From Streptomyces sp. PR69 (lineage in GTDB: Bacteria > Actinomycetota > Actinomycetes > Streptomycetales > Streptomycetaceae), in assembly GCF_026420845.1 (NCBI RefSeq), contig NZ_JAOWCB010000018.1, positions 1 through 64,000 of the forward strand: a DNA stretch of 64,000 bases, given 5' to 3'. The position numbers were made by a program, and so were the translations under genes. The notes below the pieces were generated by a model. The model was given only the letters and a program-made list of their open reading frames with translations, did no database searches and was not told the origin of the DNA. This document shows positions 15,272 to 23,406 of this stretch, one piece after another; the stretch's first letter is position 1; the number at the start of each line of letters is the position of its first letter.

Positions 15272-16467
15272 CGCGGACCTCCCTGGGGGTGGTCGGGTCG
15301 GGGGGTGTCCGGCCCGGCGGCGGGCGCGCCCGGGACGTCCACGCCGGGGGTGTGCGGGCTGGTGGCGTTCAGGTCGGGGGCGTCCGGGCCAGCGGCGGGC
15401 ACGCCGGGGGCGCCCGGCCCGGGGGCATCCACGCCGGGGGCCTCCGGCCCGGCGGCGGGCAGCCCGGGGACGTCCGGCCCGGCGGCGTCCACACCGGGGA
15501 CGTCCAGACCAGCGGCGTCCGGCCCGGGGGCGTCCACACCGGCGGCGGGCAGCCCGGGGACGTCCGGCCCGGCGGCGTCCACACCGGGGGCGTCCGGGCC
15601 GAGGGGGTCCGGCCCGGCGGCGTCCACACCGCGGGCGTCCGGCCCAGCGGCGGGCAGCCCGGCGGCGTCCACACCGCGGGCGTCCACACCGCGGGCGTCC
15701 GGGCCGAGGGCGTCCGACCCGGCGGCGTCCACACCAGGGACGTCTCGCCCGGCAGCGTCCACACCGGGGACGTCCAGACCAGCGGCGGGCGCGCCGAGGT
15801 AGCCGCAGGCTGCTGCTCTGCGCAGGGCCTCCTCCTTCGCGCCGGGCGCGTCCAGCGGGCCGTCGACCAGGCCCGCGAAGCCGATCGCGACACGGTCGCC
15901 GCCGATGGGCACCAGGCCGACCTCCGAGACGCCGCCCGGGTCGAAGCGGGCGGAGGAGCCCGCGGGCACGCACAGCCGCATGCCGTACGCCGCGGCGCGG
16001 TCGAAGTCGAGGCGGGGGTTCGCCTCGAAGAAGTGGAAGTGCGAGGTCACGCTGATGGGCACGGCGGCGGTGTTCCGCACGGTCAGCCGCAGGGCGGGCC
16101 GCGGCTCGGGGTGGGGCGGCGCGGGCCGTACGGCGCCGGGCGCGGCGTCCCCCAGACCGGTCGCGCCGCGGAGGGGGTCGGAGACGACGGCGAGCCGGGA
16201 CCCGTCGTCGAAGACGGCCTCCACATGCACCTCGGTGACCACATCCGCCACGCCGGGCAGCACATCGTCGGGCCCGAGCACACCGCGGGCCGCCTCGATC
16301 GCCTCGGCGAGCCGCCGGCCGTCGCGGGCCGCCTCGCAGACGGCATCCGCGATCAGGGCGGTCGCCTCGGGGACATTGAGCCGCAGTCCGCGTGCCCGGC
16401 GGGCCCTGGCCAGCTCAGCGGCGGTGAAGATCAGGAGCCGGTCGCGCTCCGTCGGGGTCAGTCGCAC
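15268..16467 (-). CDS. ureAB: Urease gamma-beta fusion with a pentapeptide-repeat tail
   Basis: The 399-residue protein joins the urease gamma domain (residues 1-100: MRLTPTERDRLLIFTAAELA, LNVPEATALIADAV) to a beta domain (about 124-224: ISVTSHFHFFEANPRLDFDR, GMRLCVPAGSSARFDPG), a fusion known in actinobacteria at about 225 residues. Unusually, residues 225-389 add 33 pentapeptides of the form G-[VPL]-D-[AV]-[AP], for example GVDAA and GPDVP. The tail resembles elastin-like or other disordered low-complexity sequence and carries many Asp. The gene is first in its operon and its stop overlaps ureC. A repeated TTGAG...CTC(A/T)A element lies just upstream. Confidence 0.9.
   Translation of the reverse strand: MRLTPTERDRLLIFTAAELARARRARGLRLNVPEATALIADAVCEAARDGRRLAEAIEAARGVLGPDDVLPGVADVVTEVHVEAVFDDGSRLAVVSDPLRGATGLGDAAPGAVRPAPPHPEPRPALRLTVRNTAAVPISVTSHFHFFEANPRLDFDRAAAYGMRLCVPAGSSARFDPGGVSEVGLVPIGGDRVAIGFAGLVDGPLDAPGAKEEALRRAAACGYLGAPAAGLDVPGVDAAGRDVPGVDAAGSDALGPDARGVDARGVDAAGLPAAGPDARGVDAAGPDPLGPDAPGVDAAGPDVPGLPAAGVDAPGPDAAGLDVPGVDAAGPDVPGLPAAGPEAPGVDAPGPGAPGVPAAGPDAPDLNATSPHTPGVDVPGAPAAGPDTPRPDHPQGGPR
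15301..15795 (-). repeat. 15-bp coding minisatellite in ureAB
   Basis: Thirty-three in-frame 15-bp units, each encoding G-x-D-x-x or a close variant such as GLPAA, run without interruption. Larger blocks such as GVDAAGPDVPGLPAAG recur, suggesting slippage or unequal crossing-over of multi-unit segments. Copy number is likely to vary between strains. Confidence 0.9.
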
Positions 16468-16485
16468 CTCGTCATGCCTCCCATT

Positions 16486-16568
16486 TTGAGCACCACTCTA
16501 ACTACCTGCGTCTTTGAAACCAAGCATTGACTCTGAGGTTGGGATGACTCACATTGAGCGTCACTCAA
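16486..16568. promoter_or_regulatory. Paired operator-like elements between ureAB and the NCS1 permease
   Basis: TTGAGCACCACTCTA (16486-16500) and TTGAGCGTCACTCAA (16554-16568) match at 12 of 15 positions; the second is a 5-bp-arm palindrome. Each lies 18-26 bp upstream of one of the two divergent start codons, as expected if one regulator controls both genes. Confidence 0.5.
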
Positions 16569-16594
16569 AGAACGTCGAGCGTCAGGGGCAGCAC

Positions 16595-18019
16595 ATGCCG
16601 ATAGAACAGCGCGGAGTCGACACCATCCCGGAAGCGGAGCGCACCAGCTCGCCGCGCGATCTCGTAGCGATCCTCCTGGGGTCGAACCTCTGCCTTGGCG
16701 TGATCGTCTTCGGCTGGCTGCCGGTCTCCTTCGGCCTGGGACTGTGGGCGTCCGTCAGCTCCATCGTGGTGGGCACGGTCGTGGGCGTGATCCTCACCGC
16801 GCCGCTCGCGCTGATCTCACTCCGTACGGCCACAAATCTGTCCACGTCGAGCGGCGCGGCGTTCGGGGTGCGGGGACGGCTCGTCGGCTCGATCGTCGGA
16901 CTGCTGCTGTCCCTCGGCTACACCGCGCTGACCCTGTGGATCGGCGGCGATGTGATGATCGGCACGCTGGCGAGGATCGCGGGGCTGCCCTCGAACGGCC
17001 TCACCCACACCGTGGTGTACGCGGTGCTCGCCGGATGCACGGTGATCGGCGCGGTGTACGGGTACCGGCTGCTGCTGCGGCTGAGCAAGGTGCTGGCGGT
17101 CGGCATGACCGCGCTGCTTGCGCTCGGGCTGGTGGCGTACGCCCCCGACCTCACCGTCTCCGCCCCCGCGGACGCGCCGTATCTGCTGGGGTCCTTCTGG
17201 CCGACATGGCTGCTGTCCGCGGTGGCGGCGGGGCTGAGCGGGCCGATCGCGTTCATCACGCTGCTCGGCGACTACACGCGCTATATCTCGCCGCGGCGGC
17301 ACGCGCCGAGACGCGTGCTGCGGGCGACGGCGCTCGGGCTGTTCGCGGGGCTGCTGATCCCGCAGCTCTTCGGCACGTACACCGCGCTGGCGGCGCGCGC
17401 CTCGCTGGACTACGCGGGGCCGCTGGTGGCGGCGTCTCCGGGGTGGTATCTGGCGCCGCTGCTGCTCGCGGCGACCGCGGGGTCCGTGGGCAACGCCGGG
17501 CTGATGCTCTACTCGATGGGGCTCGACCTGGACGCGATCGTGCCGCGGGCGACCCGGACCTGGGCGACGGTGATCGTGGCCGTCGTGGCGACGGCGTTCG
17601 TCTTCCTCGGGCACTTCGCATGGGACGCGCAGTCGGCGATGACGTCGTTCGTGCTGCTGCTGACGGCGATCGGCACGCCGTGGGCCGTGATCACGATGAT
17701 CGCGCACGTCCGGTGCCGCGGGGAGTACGACGCGGAGGCGCTCCAGGTGTTCAACCGGCGGGCGCGGGGCGGGGCGTACTGGTTCCGCGCGGGCTGGAAC
17801 GCGCGCGCCACGGCGGCGTGGGCGGCGGGTGCGGGGGTGGGGCTCGCGGCGGTCTCGACACCGCTGTACGAGGGGCCGCTGCTGGGGCTGACGGCCGGGG
17901 TGGACTGCAGCTTCGTCCTCTCCGGGGCGGTGTACGCGCTGCTGACGCTGGGGGGCTCGGGGGCGAGGCGGGAAGGGGTGGTGGGGCGGAGTGTGGAGCG
18001 GGAGGCGGCGCTTTCCTGA
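16595..18019 (+). CDS. NCS1-family (cytosine/purine/allantoin-type) permease
   Basis: The 474-residue membrane protein has about 12 predicted helices and the NCS1 signature near the N-terminus (RDLVAILLGSNLCLGVIVFG). NCS1 carriers import nucleobases, allantoin, hydantoins or related nitrogen compounds with H+ or Na+. The ATG at 16595 was preferred over TTG 16514 and ATG 16544 because AGGGG lies seven bases upstream and the protein then starts MPIEQRGVDTIPEAER as I recall for homologues. It diverges from the urease-like genes and shares a promoter region with paired repeats, so its substrate may be a nitrogen source related to urea metabolism. That link is inference. Confidence 0.87.
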   Translation: MPIEQRGVDTIPEAERTSSPRDLVAILLGSNLCLGVIVFGWLPVSFGLGLWASVSSIVVGTVVGVILTAPLALISLRTATNLSTSSGAAFGVRGRLVGSIVGLLLSLGYTALTLWIGGDVMIGTLARIAGLPSNGLTHTVVYAVLAGCTVIGAVYGYRLLLRLSKVLAVGMTALLALGLVAYAPDLTVSAPADAPYLLGSFWPTWLLSAVAAGLSGPIAFITLLGDYTRYISPRRHAPRRVLRATALGLFAGLLIPQLFGTYTALAARASLDYAGPLVAASPGWYLAPLLLAATAGSVGNAGLMLYSMGLDLDAIVPRATRTWATVIVAVVATAFVFLGHFAWDAQSAMTSFVLLLTAIGTPWAVITMIAHVRCRGEYDAEALQVFNRRARGGAYWFRAGWNARATAAWAAGAGVGLAAVSTPLYEGPLLGLTAGVDCSFVLSGAVYALLTLGGSGARREGVVGRSVEREAALS

Positions 18020-18585
18020 GGCGGGGGGGCCTCTCCCCCACCCCGCCCCTCCCCGAACTGGGGCTCCGCCCCAGACCCCGTACGGGGGCTCCGCCCCCGG
18101 ACCCCCGCGCCTCAATCGCCGGCGGGGCTGAATTGTGCGGGTCCTTGCGCCTCAAACGCCCCCGAGGCTGAGCATCCCCACCCCTGCACCGCAAGCACCC
18201 ACCGGGCTCAATTGCGCGAGGCCCTCACGCCCCAAACGCCCGCGGGGCTGAATTTCCTGACCCCCGCGCTGCAAACTCCCCCAGCCACCTCCCCCGGCGG
18301 GGCTGATGTGCGGGCCCCCGCGCGTCAAACTCCCCCGGCCGCCTCCCCCAGGCGGAGCTGATCGTGCGGACACGGCCTTCCGGCCGTACCGGGGGGCGGG
18401 GCGGCAGGCCCGCAGCCTCTCTCCCCCGAAGGGGGCCTGGGGGCGGAGCCTCCAGTTAGGGGAAGGGGCAGGGTGGGGGAGCGAACCGCCGGAGAGCGCC
18501 GAGTCGGCGGTAGTGCAGGCGGCGCGGAGCTGCCGCTTGTCGGGGCGCGGGGCGACACAGGGCGGGTGGGTGGGGAAACGGCACC
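18020..18585. repeat. Gene-free cluster of dispersed intergenic repeats
   Basis: No gene is visible. The segment is built from several degenerate copies of the dispersed element: the hairpin CTGGGGCTCCGCCCCAG at about 18058-18075, repeated (C/T)CAAACGCCCxxxGGGGCTGA boxes at about 18112, 18150, 18230 and 18325, and a second hairpin-plus-GGGGAAGGGG flank at about 18418-18480 in the opposite orientation. Confidence 0.65.
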
Positions 18586-18613
18586 GGCCCGGCACCGTTG
18601 AGGGGCCGGGCCG
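18585..18613 (-). terminator. Terminator of ilvE
   Basis: CGGCCCGGC (18585-18593) pairs with GCCGGGCCG (18605-18613), a 9-bp stem 21 bp beyond the ilvE stop codon. Confidence 0.7.
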
Positions 18614-18633
18614 AGGCGCGCACGGGGAGGGCG

Positions 18634-19722
18634 TCAGCCCAGGGGGTGCATCCAGCCGTGGGGGTCGGGGGCCGTGCCCGTCTGGATGGCGAGGAGGGAC
18701 TCGCGCAGGCGCATCGTGACCTCGCCCGGCTCGCCGCCGGACTGCGTCCACTCGCCGGACGCACACTTCACCAGCCCGACCGGGGTGATCACCGCGGCCG
18801 TGCCGCAGGCGAAGACCTCCTTGAGCGTGCCGTTCTCGGTGTCACGCCGCCAGTCGTCGATGGAGACGCGGCCCTCCTGAGGCTGGTAGCCGAGGTCCTT
18901 CGCCAGCTTCAGCAGCGAGTCGCGGGTGATGCCCGCCAGCAGGGAGCCCGTCAGCTCGGGGGTGACGATGCGGTCCTCGTACACGAAGTACAGGTTCATG
19001 CCGCCGAGTTCCTCGACCCACTTGTGCTCCAGCGCGTCGAGGTAGGCGACCTGGTCGCAGCCGTGCGCGGCCGCCTCAGCCTGGGCGAGCAGCGAGGCCG
19101 CGTAGTTGCCGCCGGTCTTCGCGGCGCCGATGCCGCCGGGGACGGCGCGCACCCGGTCCTCGGAGAGCCAGATGGAGACGGGCTTGACGCCGCCGGGGAA
19201 GTACGCGCCGGCGGGCGACGCGATCACGATGAAGAGGTACTCGTTCGCCGGCTTCACCCCGAGGCCGACCTCGGTCGCGATCATGAAGGGGCGCAGATAG
19301 AGCGAGGCCTCGCCGCCGTGCGCCGGGACCCATGCCTTGTCCTGCTGGACCAGCGCGTCACACGCGGCGATGAAGGTCTCGACGGGCAGCTCCGGCATGG
19401 CCAGCCGCGCGGCCGACCGCTGGAAGCGCTCCGCGTTGGCCTCGGGGCGGAAGACCGCGACCGAGCCGTCCGGCTGGCGGTAGGCCTTCAGCCCCTCGAA
19501 GATCTCCTGCGCATAGTGCAGCGTCATATTCGCGGGGTCGAGCGAGAGCGGCGCGTACGGAACGAGCTCGGCGTCATGCCAGCCGCGCCCCTCCGTCCAC
19601 TTGATCGTCACCATGTGGTCGGTGAAGTGGCGGCCGAATCCGGGATTGGCCAGGATCGCCTCACGCTCCGCGTCGGACAGCGGATGCGCGGATGGCTTGA
19701 GCTCGATCGTGGTCGTGGTCAT
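18634..19722 (-). CDS. ilvE: Branched-chain amino acid aminotransferase
   Basis: The 362-residue protein is a fold-type IV PLP aminotransferase that catalyses the last step of Val, Leu and Ile synthesis and the first step of their breakdown. Visible motifs are LHYAQEIFEGLKAYR (near 68-82), SLYLRPFMIATE, the PLP-lysine segment IGAAKTGGNYAAS (near 197-209) and EVFACGTAAVITPVG. Length and start are normal for the actinobacterial branch. A GATAAT -10-like hexamer lies on the minus strand at 19833-19828, about 105 bp upstream. It is transcribed in the same direction as leuB but separated by a strong hairpin, so it is probably a separate unit. Confidence 0.95.
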   Translation of the reverse strand: MTTTTIELKPSAHPLSDAEREAILANPGFGRHFTDHMVTIKWTEGRGWHDAELVPYAPLSLDPANMTLHYAQEIFEGLKAYRQPDGSVAVFRPEANAERFQRSAARLAMPELPVETFIAACDALVQQDKAWVPAHGGEASLYLRPFMIATEVGLGVKPANEYLFIVIASPAGAYFPGGVKPVSIWLSEDRVRAVPGGIGAAKTGGNYAASLLAQAEAAAHGCDQVAYLDALEHKWVEELGGMNLYFVYEDRIVTPELTGSLLAGITRDSLLKLAKDLGYQPQEGRVSIDDWRRDTENGTLKEVFACGTAAVITPVGLVKCASGEWTQSGGEPGEVTMRLRESLLAIQTGTAPDPHGWMHPLG

Positions 19723-19901
19723 GAGTGCAGTCCTTCACCGTTTGGTTGTGTTGGACCGCGCTTCACGCACGCCACCGCAGCTTGCTAGGACGTCCGAGCT
19801 TTCCCGCAGACACACGGCCCGGGTTCGATTATCGCTCGGGGTGAAGACGGCGTGAATGCGGCCCAGGGATTGATGGTGACACCCGGAGGCCGCACAGGAG
19901 A

Positions 19902-19932
19902 AGCCGCCGGGTGCGGTTGCGACCCGGCGGCT
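19902..19932 (-). terminator. Terminator of leuB
   Basis: AGCCGCCGGGT (19902-19912) and ACCCGGCGGCT (19922-19932) form a perfect 11-bp stem with a nine-base loop, 20 bp beyond the leuB stop. Confidence 0.8.
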
Positions 19933-19952
19933 GTGGTGGTATCAGACGCGGG

Positions 19953-20996
19953 TCAGCTCGCTACGCTTACCGCGAGCGCTTCGCCGATCTCGTCCGTCGT
20001 ACGGGGCCGGTCGGGCGTCCGCTCGGCGAGATCGGCCGCCACGGCCGCCTCGACGCGCGCCGCCTCCGCCTCGTAGCCGAGGTGGCGCAGCAGCAGCGCG
20101 ACGGAGAGCACGGTGGCGGTGGGGTCGGCCTTGCCCTGGCCCGCGATGTCGGGCGCGGAGCCGTGGACGGGCTCGAACATGGACGGGAACTCCCCCGTCG
20201 GGTTGACGTTGCCGGAGGCGGCCAGGCCGATGCCGCCGGTGACGGCGGCGGCGAGGTCGGTGAGGATGTCGCCGAAGAGGTTGTCGGTGACGATGACGTC
20301 AAAGCGCTCCGGCTGGGTGACGAAGAAGATCGTCGCCGCGTCGACGTGCAGATAGTCGGTGGTGACCTCGGGGTATTCGCGGCCGACCGCGTCGAAGATG
20401 TTCTTCCACATATGACCGGCGTAGACGAGGACGTTGTTCTTGTGCACCAGCGTCAGCTTCTTGCGCGGCCGGGCCTGGGCCCGCTCGAAGGCGTCGCGGA
20501 CGACGCGCTCGACTCCATACGCCGTGTTCACGCTGACCTCGGTGGCCACCTCGGCGGGCGTGCCGGTGCGCAGCGAGCCGCCGTTGCCGGTGTACGGGCC
20601 CTCGGTGCCCTCGCGGACCACGACGAAGTCGATGTCCGGGCGTCCGGCGAGCGGGGTGGCGGTGTTCGGGAAGAGCTTCGAGGGACGCAGATTGATGTAG
20701 TGGTCGAAGGCGAACCGCAGTTTCAGCAGCAGTCCGCGCTCCAGGACGCCCGACGGCACGGACGGGTCGCCGATCGCGCCGAGCAGGATCGCGTCATGGC
20801 TCTTGAGGGCGTCGAGTTCGGCGTCGGGGAGGGTCTCTCCGGTGCGGTGCCAGCGCTGGGCGCCGAGGTCGTACTCCTTGGTCTCCAGCTTCACATCCTG
20901 CGGCAGGACGGAGTCGAGGACCTTCAGGCCCTGGGCCACGACTTCCTGGCCGATGCCGTCACCGGGGATCACTGCGAGATTGATGCTGCGAGACAT
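19953..20996 (-). CDS. leuB: 3-isopropylmalate dehydrogenase
   Basis: The 347-residue protein belongs to the NAD-dependent isocitrate/isopropylmalate dehydrogenase family and oxidatively decarboxylates 3-isopropylmalate in leucine synthesis. It shows the N-terminal AVIPGDGIGQEV, the substrate-binding RPSKLFP and VVREGTEGPYTGNGG, the central Lys/Asn segment TLVHKNNVLVYAGHMWKN, the metal-site VDAATIFF and DNLFGDILTDLAAAVTGGIG, and the NAD-binding EPVHGSAPDIAGQGKADP. The leucine-branch enzymes leuA and leuCD are not in this window. It diverges from the phosphatase-like gene. Confidence 0.94.
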   Translation of the reverse strand: MSRSINLAVIPGDGIGQEVVAQGLKVLDSVLPQDVKLETKEYDLGAQRWHRTGETLPDAELDALKSHDAILLGAIGDPSVPSGVLERGLLLKLRFAFDHYINLRPSKLFPNTATPLAGRPDIDFVVVREGTEGPYTGNGGSLRTGTPAEVATEVSVNTAYGVERVVRDAFERAQARPRKKLTLVHKNNVLVYAGHMWKNIFDAVGREYPEVTTDYLHVDAATIFFVTQPERFDVIVTDNLFGDILTDLAAAVTGGIGLAASGNVNPTGEFPSMFEPVHGSAPDIAGQGKADPTATVLSVALLLRHLGYEAEAARVEAAVAADLAERTPDRPRTTDEIGEALAVSVAS

Positions 20997-21148
20997 GGCG
21001 GCACCCTACTCCTCGTCCCATCCCATGACACATGCCGTCCGCCATTCGGACGTCAGCGCGAACTGCCGTTCCCGGCATGGGCATTCCGTTGAATTCCGTT
21101 CATCCGGCGTCTGGCGTCACGTCGGAAGTTACTGGCAAGTTTTGAGCC

Positions 21149-22792
21149 ATGGCTGACACTCCTCGACTCGGAATCCCCGAGCATCTGGCACGTGACATGA
21201 GCATGCCTGAGCAGCATGAATATCTGCGGGCCAGGCACGCCCGCCCGGCCCTCTCCCGGCGCAGGGCGCTGACGGGCGGCGCCGGCGCCCTGGCGGCGGG
21301 AGCGGCCGGCGCGCTGGCAGGAGGGGGCGGTCTGCTGCTCGCCGGAGCGGGGACCGCGGCCGGGGCCGGGGCAGGAACCGCCGCCGCCGCGACCGCTCCC
21401 GAACTGGTCGGCTTCACGGCCGCGGCCCGAGTGGACGGCTCGCTGGTCGCGCCGTTCGGCCGCCATCTGGCCTTCGGGGCCGACCCGCGGACCCAGATGC
21501 ACGTCTCCTGGCAGGTGCCGTTCGCCGTCCGGCGTCCGTATCTGCGCATCGGACCGCAGCCCTGGGAGCTGGGCCGGAAGATCGAGGCCGAGGTGCGGAG
21601 CCTGCACACGCCGTCCCTCTCCCGCAAGCTGCCCGCGGTCGACCAGTTCTATCTGCACGTCGGCCTGGACGGACTGGAGCCCGGCTCCACGTACTACTAC
21701 GGCGTCGGCCATGACGGCTTCGATCCGGCGTCGCCCGAGCGCCTCGGGACGATCGGCTCCTTCCGCACCGCCCCGGCAGCCCCCGAGCCCTTCGTCTTCA
21801 CCGCCTTCGGCGACCAGGGCGTGAGCTATCACGCCCTCGCCAACGACCAGTTGATCCTCGGCCAGAACCCGGCCTTCCATCTGCACGCCGGCGACATCTG
21901 CTACGCCGACTCCAGCGGGCAGGGGAGAGAGTGGGACACCTACGACGCCCGCGTCTGGGACCAGTTCCTCGCACAGACCGAGAGCGTCGCGGCGCGTGTG
22001 CCGTGGATGGTGACGACCGGCAACCACGACATGGAGGCCTGGTACTCCCCCAACGGCTACGGCGGCCAGTCCGCCCGCTGGTCACTGCCCGGGAACGGCC
22101 CCGATCCGCGGACCGCGCCGGGCGTCTACTCGTTCACCTACGGCAATGTGGGCGTGGTGGCGCTGGACGCCAATGACGTCTCGTATGAGATACCGGCCAA
22201 CAAGGGCTACACGGACGGGCGGCAGACCGCCTGGCTCGACAAGCGGCTGGGCGAGCTGCGCCGACAGCCCGGCGTCGACTTCATCGTCGTCTTCTTCCAT
22301 CACTGCGCGTACTCGACGTCGACGCACGGCTCCGACGGCGGGGTGCGCGACGCCTGGCTGCCGCTGCTGGCCAAGCACCAGGTGGATCTGGTGATCAACG
22401 GCCATAACCATGTCTACGAGCGGACGGACGCCATCAAGAACGGGGAGGTCGGCCGCCCGGTGCCGATCGGCGCGACGACCGACCCGACGCGGGACGGCAT
22501 CGTGTACGTCACGGCGGGCGGCGCGGGCAAGGAGCTGTACGGCTTCGGGCTCGGGGTCAAGGACAGCTACGAGGGCCATATCCATGACCACGACACCATC
22601 CTGACCTTCCACTGGACCAGGCTGCGGCTGCCCGACCCGGACACGGTGCACTGGTCGCGGGTACGGTACACCGGCTTCTCCTTCCTCGCGGTGGAGGCGG
22701 CGGCCGGTGCGACGCCGAAGCTGAAGGTCTCCGCGCTCGCCGAGAGCGGCGAGCGCATCGACTACTTCGAGATCCAGCGCTCAAGAGCGTGA
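21149..22792 (+). CDS. Exported purple-acid-phosphatase-like metallophosphoesterase
   Basis: The 547-residue protein has a twin-arginine-like export signal (SRRRALTGGAGALAAGAAGA, about residues 36-55), an N-terminal fibronectin-III-like domain typical of purple acid phosphatases (about 90-195) and a calcineurin-type domain (about 210-450). Dinuclear metal motifs appear in order: FGDQG, HAGDICYAD, TGNHDMEAW, FFHHCAY and NGHNHVYERT. Such enzymes release phosphate from phosphoesters outside the cell and need Fe plus Fe, Zn or Mn. An Ala/Gly-rich linker follows the signal. No PHO box was identified upstream, so phosphate control is not shown by the sequence. Confidence 0.9.
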   Translation: MADTPRLGIPEHLARDMSMPEQHEYLRARHARPALSRRRALTGGAGALAAGAAGALAGGGGLLLAGAGTAAGAGAGTAAAATAPELVGFTAAARVDGSLVAPFGRHLAFGADPRTQMHVSWQVPFAVRRPYLRIGPQPWELGRKIEAEVRSLHTPSLSRKLPAVDQFYLHVGLDGLEPGSTYYYGVGHDGFDPASPERLGTIGSFRTAPAAPEPFVFTAFGDQGVSYHALANDQLILGQNPAFHLHAGDICYADSSGQGREWDTYDARVWDQFLAQTESVAARVPWMVTTGNHDMEAWYSPNGYGGQSARWSLPGNGPDPRTAPGVYSFTYGNVGVVALDANDVSYEIPANKGYTDGRQTAWLDKRLGELRRQPGVDFIVVFFHHCAYSTSTHGSDGGVRDAWLPLLAKHQVDLVINGHNHVYERTDAIKNGEVGRPVPIGATTDPTRDGIVYVTAGGAGKELYGFGLGVKDSYEGHIHDHDTILTFHWTRLRLPDPDTVHWSRVRYTGFSFLAVEAAAGATPKLKVSALAESGERIDYFEIQRSRA

Positions 22793-22826
22793 GGACCAGG
22801 GGCGTGAGGCCCAGGGCCGTGAGGGC

Positions 22827-22958
22827 TCAGCGGCCGCTCGCGCCGCCGTTGTCCCTGCGGTCCAGTGCGCGCTGCAGAGCAGCGGCGGCGTTGCGGCGGT
22901 CGGACTCGCTGAGGCGGGCGGCGGTGTGGCGGACACGGCGGACGGTCGTCTCGGGCAT
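22827..22958 (-). CDS. Small basic protein, function unknown
   Basis: The 43-residue product (MPETTVRRVRHTAARLSESD at its start) has high third-position GC and a good ribosome binding site, AGGAG nine bases before ATG 22958. It is Arg/Ala-rich and probably a single helix pair. I do not recognise a domain. It converges on the phosphatase gene. Confidence 0.6.
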   Translation of the reverse strand: MPETTVRRVRHTAARLSESDRRNAAAALQRALDRRDNGGASGR

Positions 22959-23169
22959 GGTGATCGACTCCTGGAGATCACAAGGGATATCGAGGCGCCG
23001 GAGGGGCGGGGGACCGGTGCCGCAGGGGTGACCTGCGTGGGGCACGGGCTCGCATCCGCCATTCGCTTGATCGAGCGAGACGTTCGGCTTCTACAAAGCT
23101 AAGCGAGGACAGCGCGGCTGTCTCCACAATTACTCGGACTTCCTACTATCTGAGACGGGGACCGGGTTG

Positions 23170-23400
23170 CGGGGGTTGTTTCCCCACCCCTCCCCCTACG
23201 CCCTGGGGCGTGGGGGGGACCCCCACTCCCCGTAACTGGGGGCAAGCCCCCAGACCCCCGTACGGCCTCCGGCCGTGTCCTCAATCGCCGGACGGGCTGA
23301 ATTTGGCTGCGCCAAATCCCAGCCCCGCCGGCGTTTGAGGCGCGGGGTCTGGGGCGGAGCCCCAGGTCGGGAAGGGGCGGGGTGGGGGAAACAACCCCCG
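23170..23400. repeat. 231-bp inverted repeat, fullest copy of the dispersed intergenic element
   Basis: The outermost 16 bases (23170-23185) are perfectly complementary to 23385-23400. Inside lie GGGGAGGGG-type flanks, two CTGGGG...CCCCAG hairpins (about 23237-23253 and 23350-23365), and paired CCTCAATCGCCGG / CCGGCGTTTGAGG boxes around a short central loop with ATTTGG/CCAAAT at 23302-23319. It fills most of the 448-bp gap between the small gene at 22827 and the acetyltransferase, where it may act as a bidirectional terminator. Confidence 0.8.
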
Positions 23401-23406
23401 CGGGGC

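Noticed and set aside
15301..15795. Regular repeats resembling a CRISPR array
   Set aside because: The 15-bp units are contiguous, in frame and have no unique spacers; they encode the ureAB tail.
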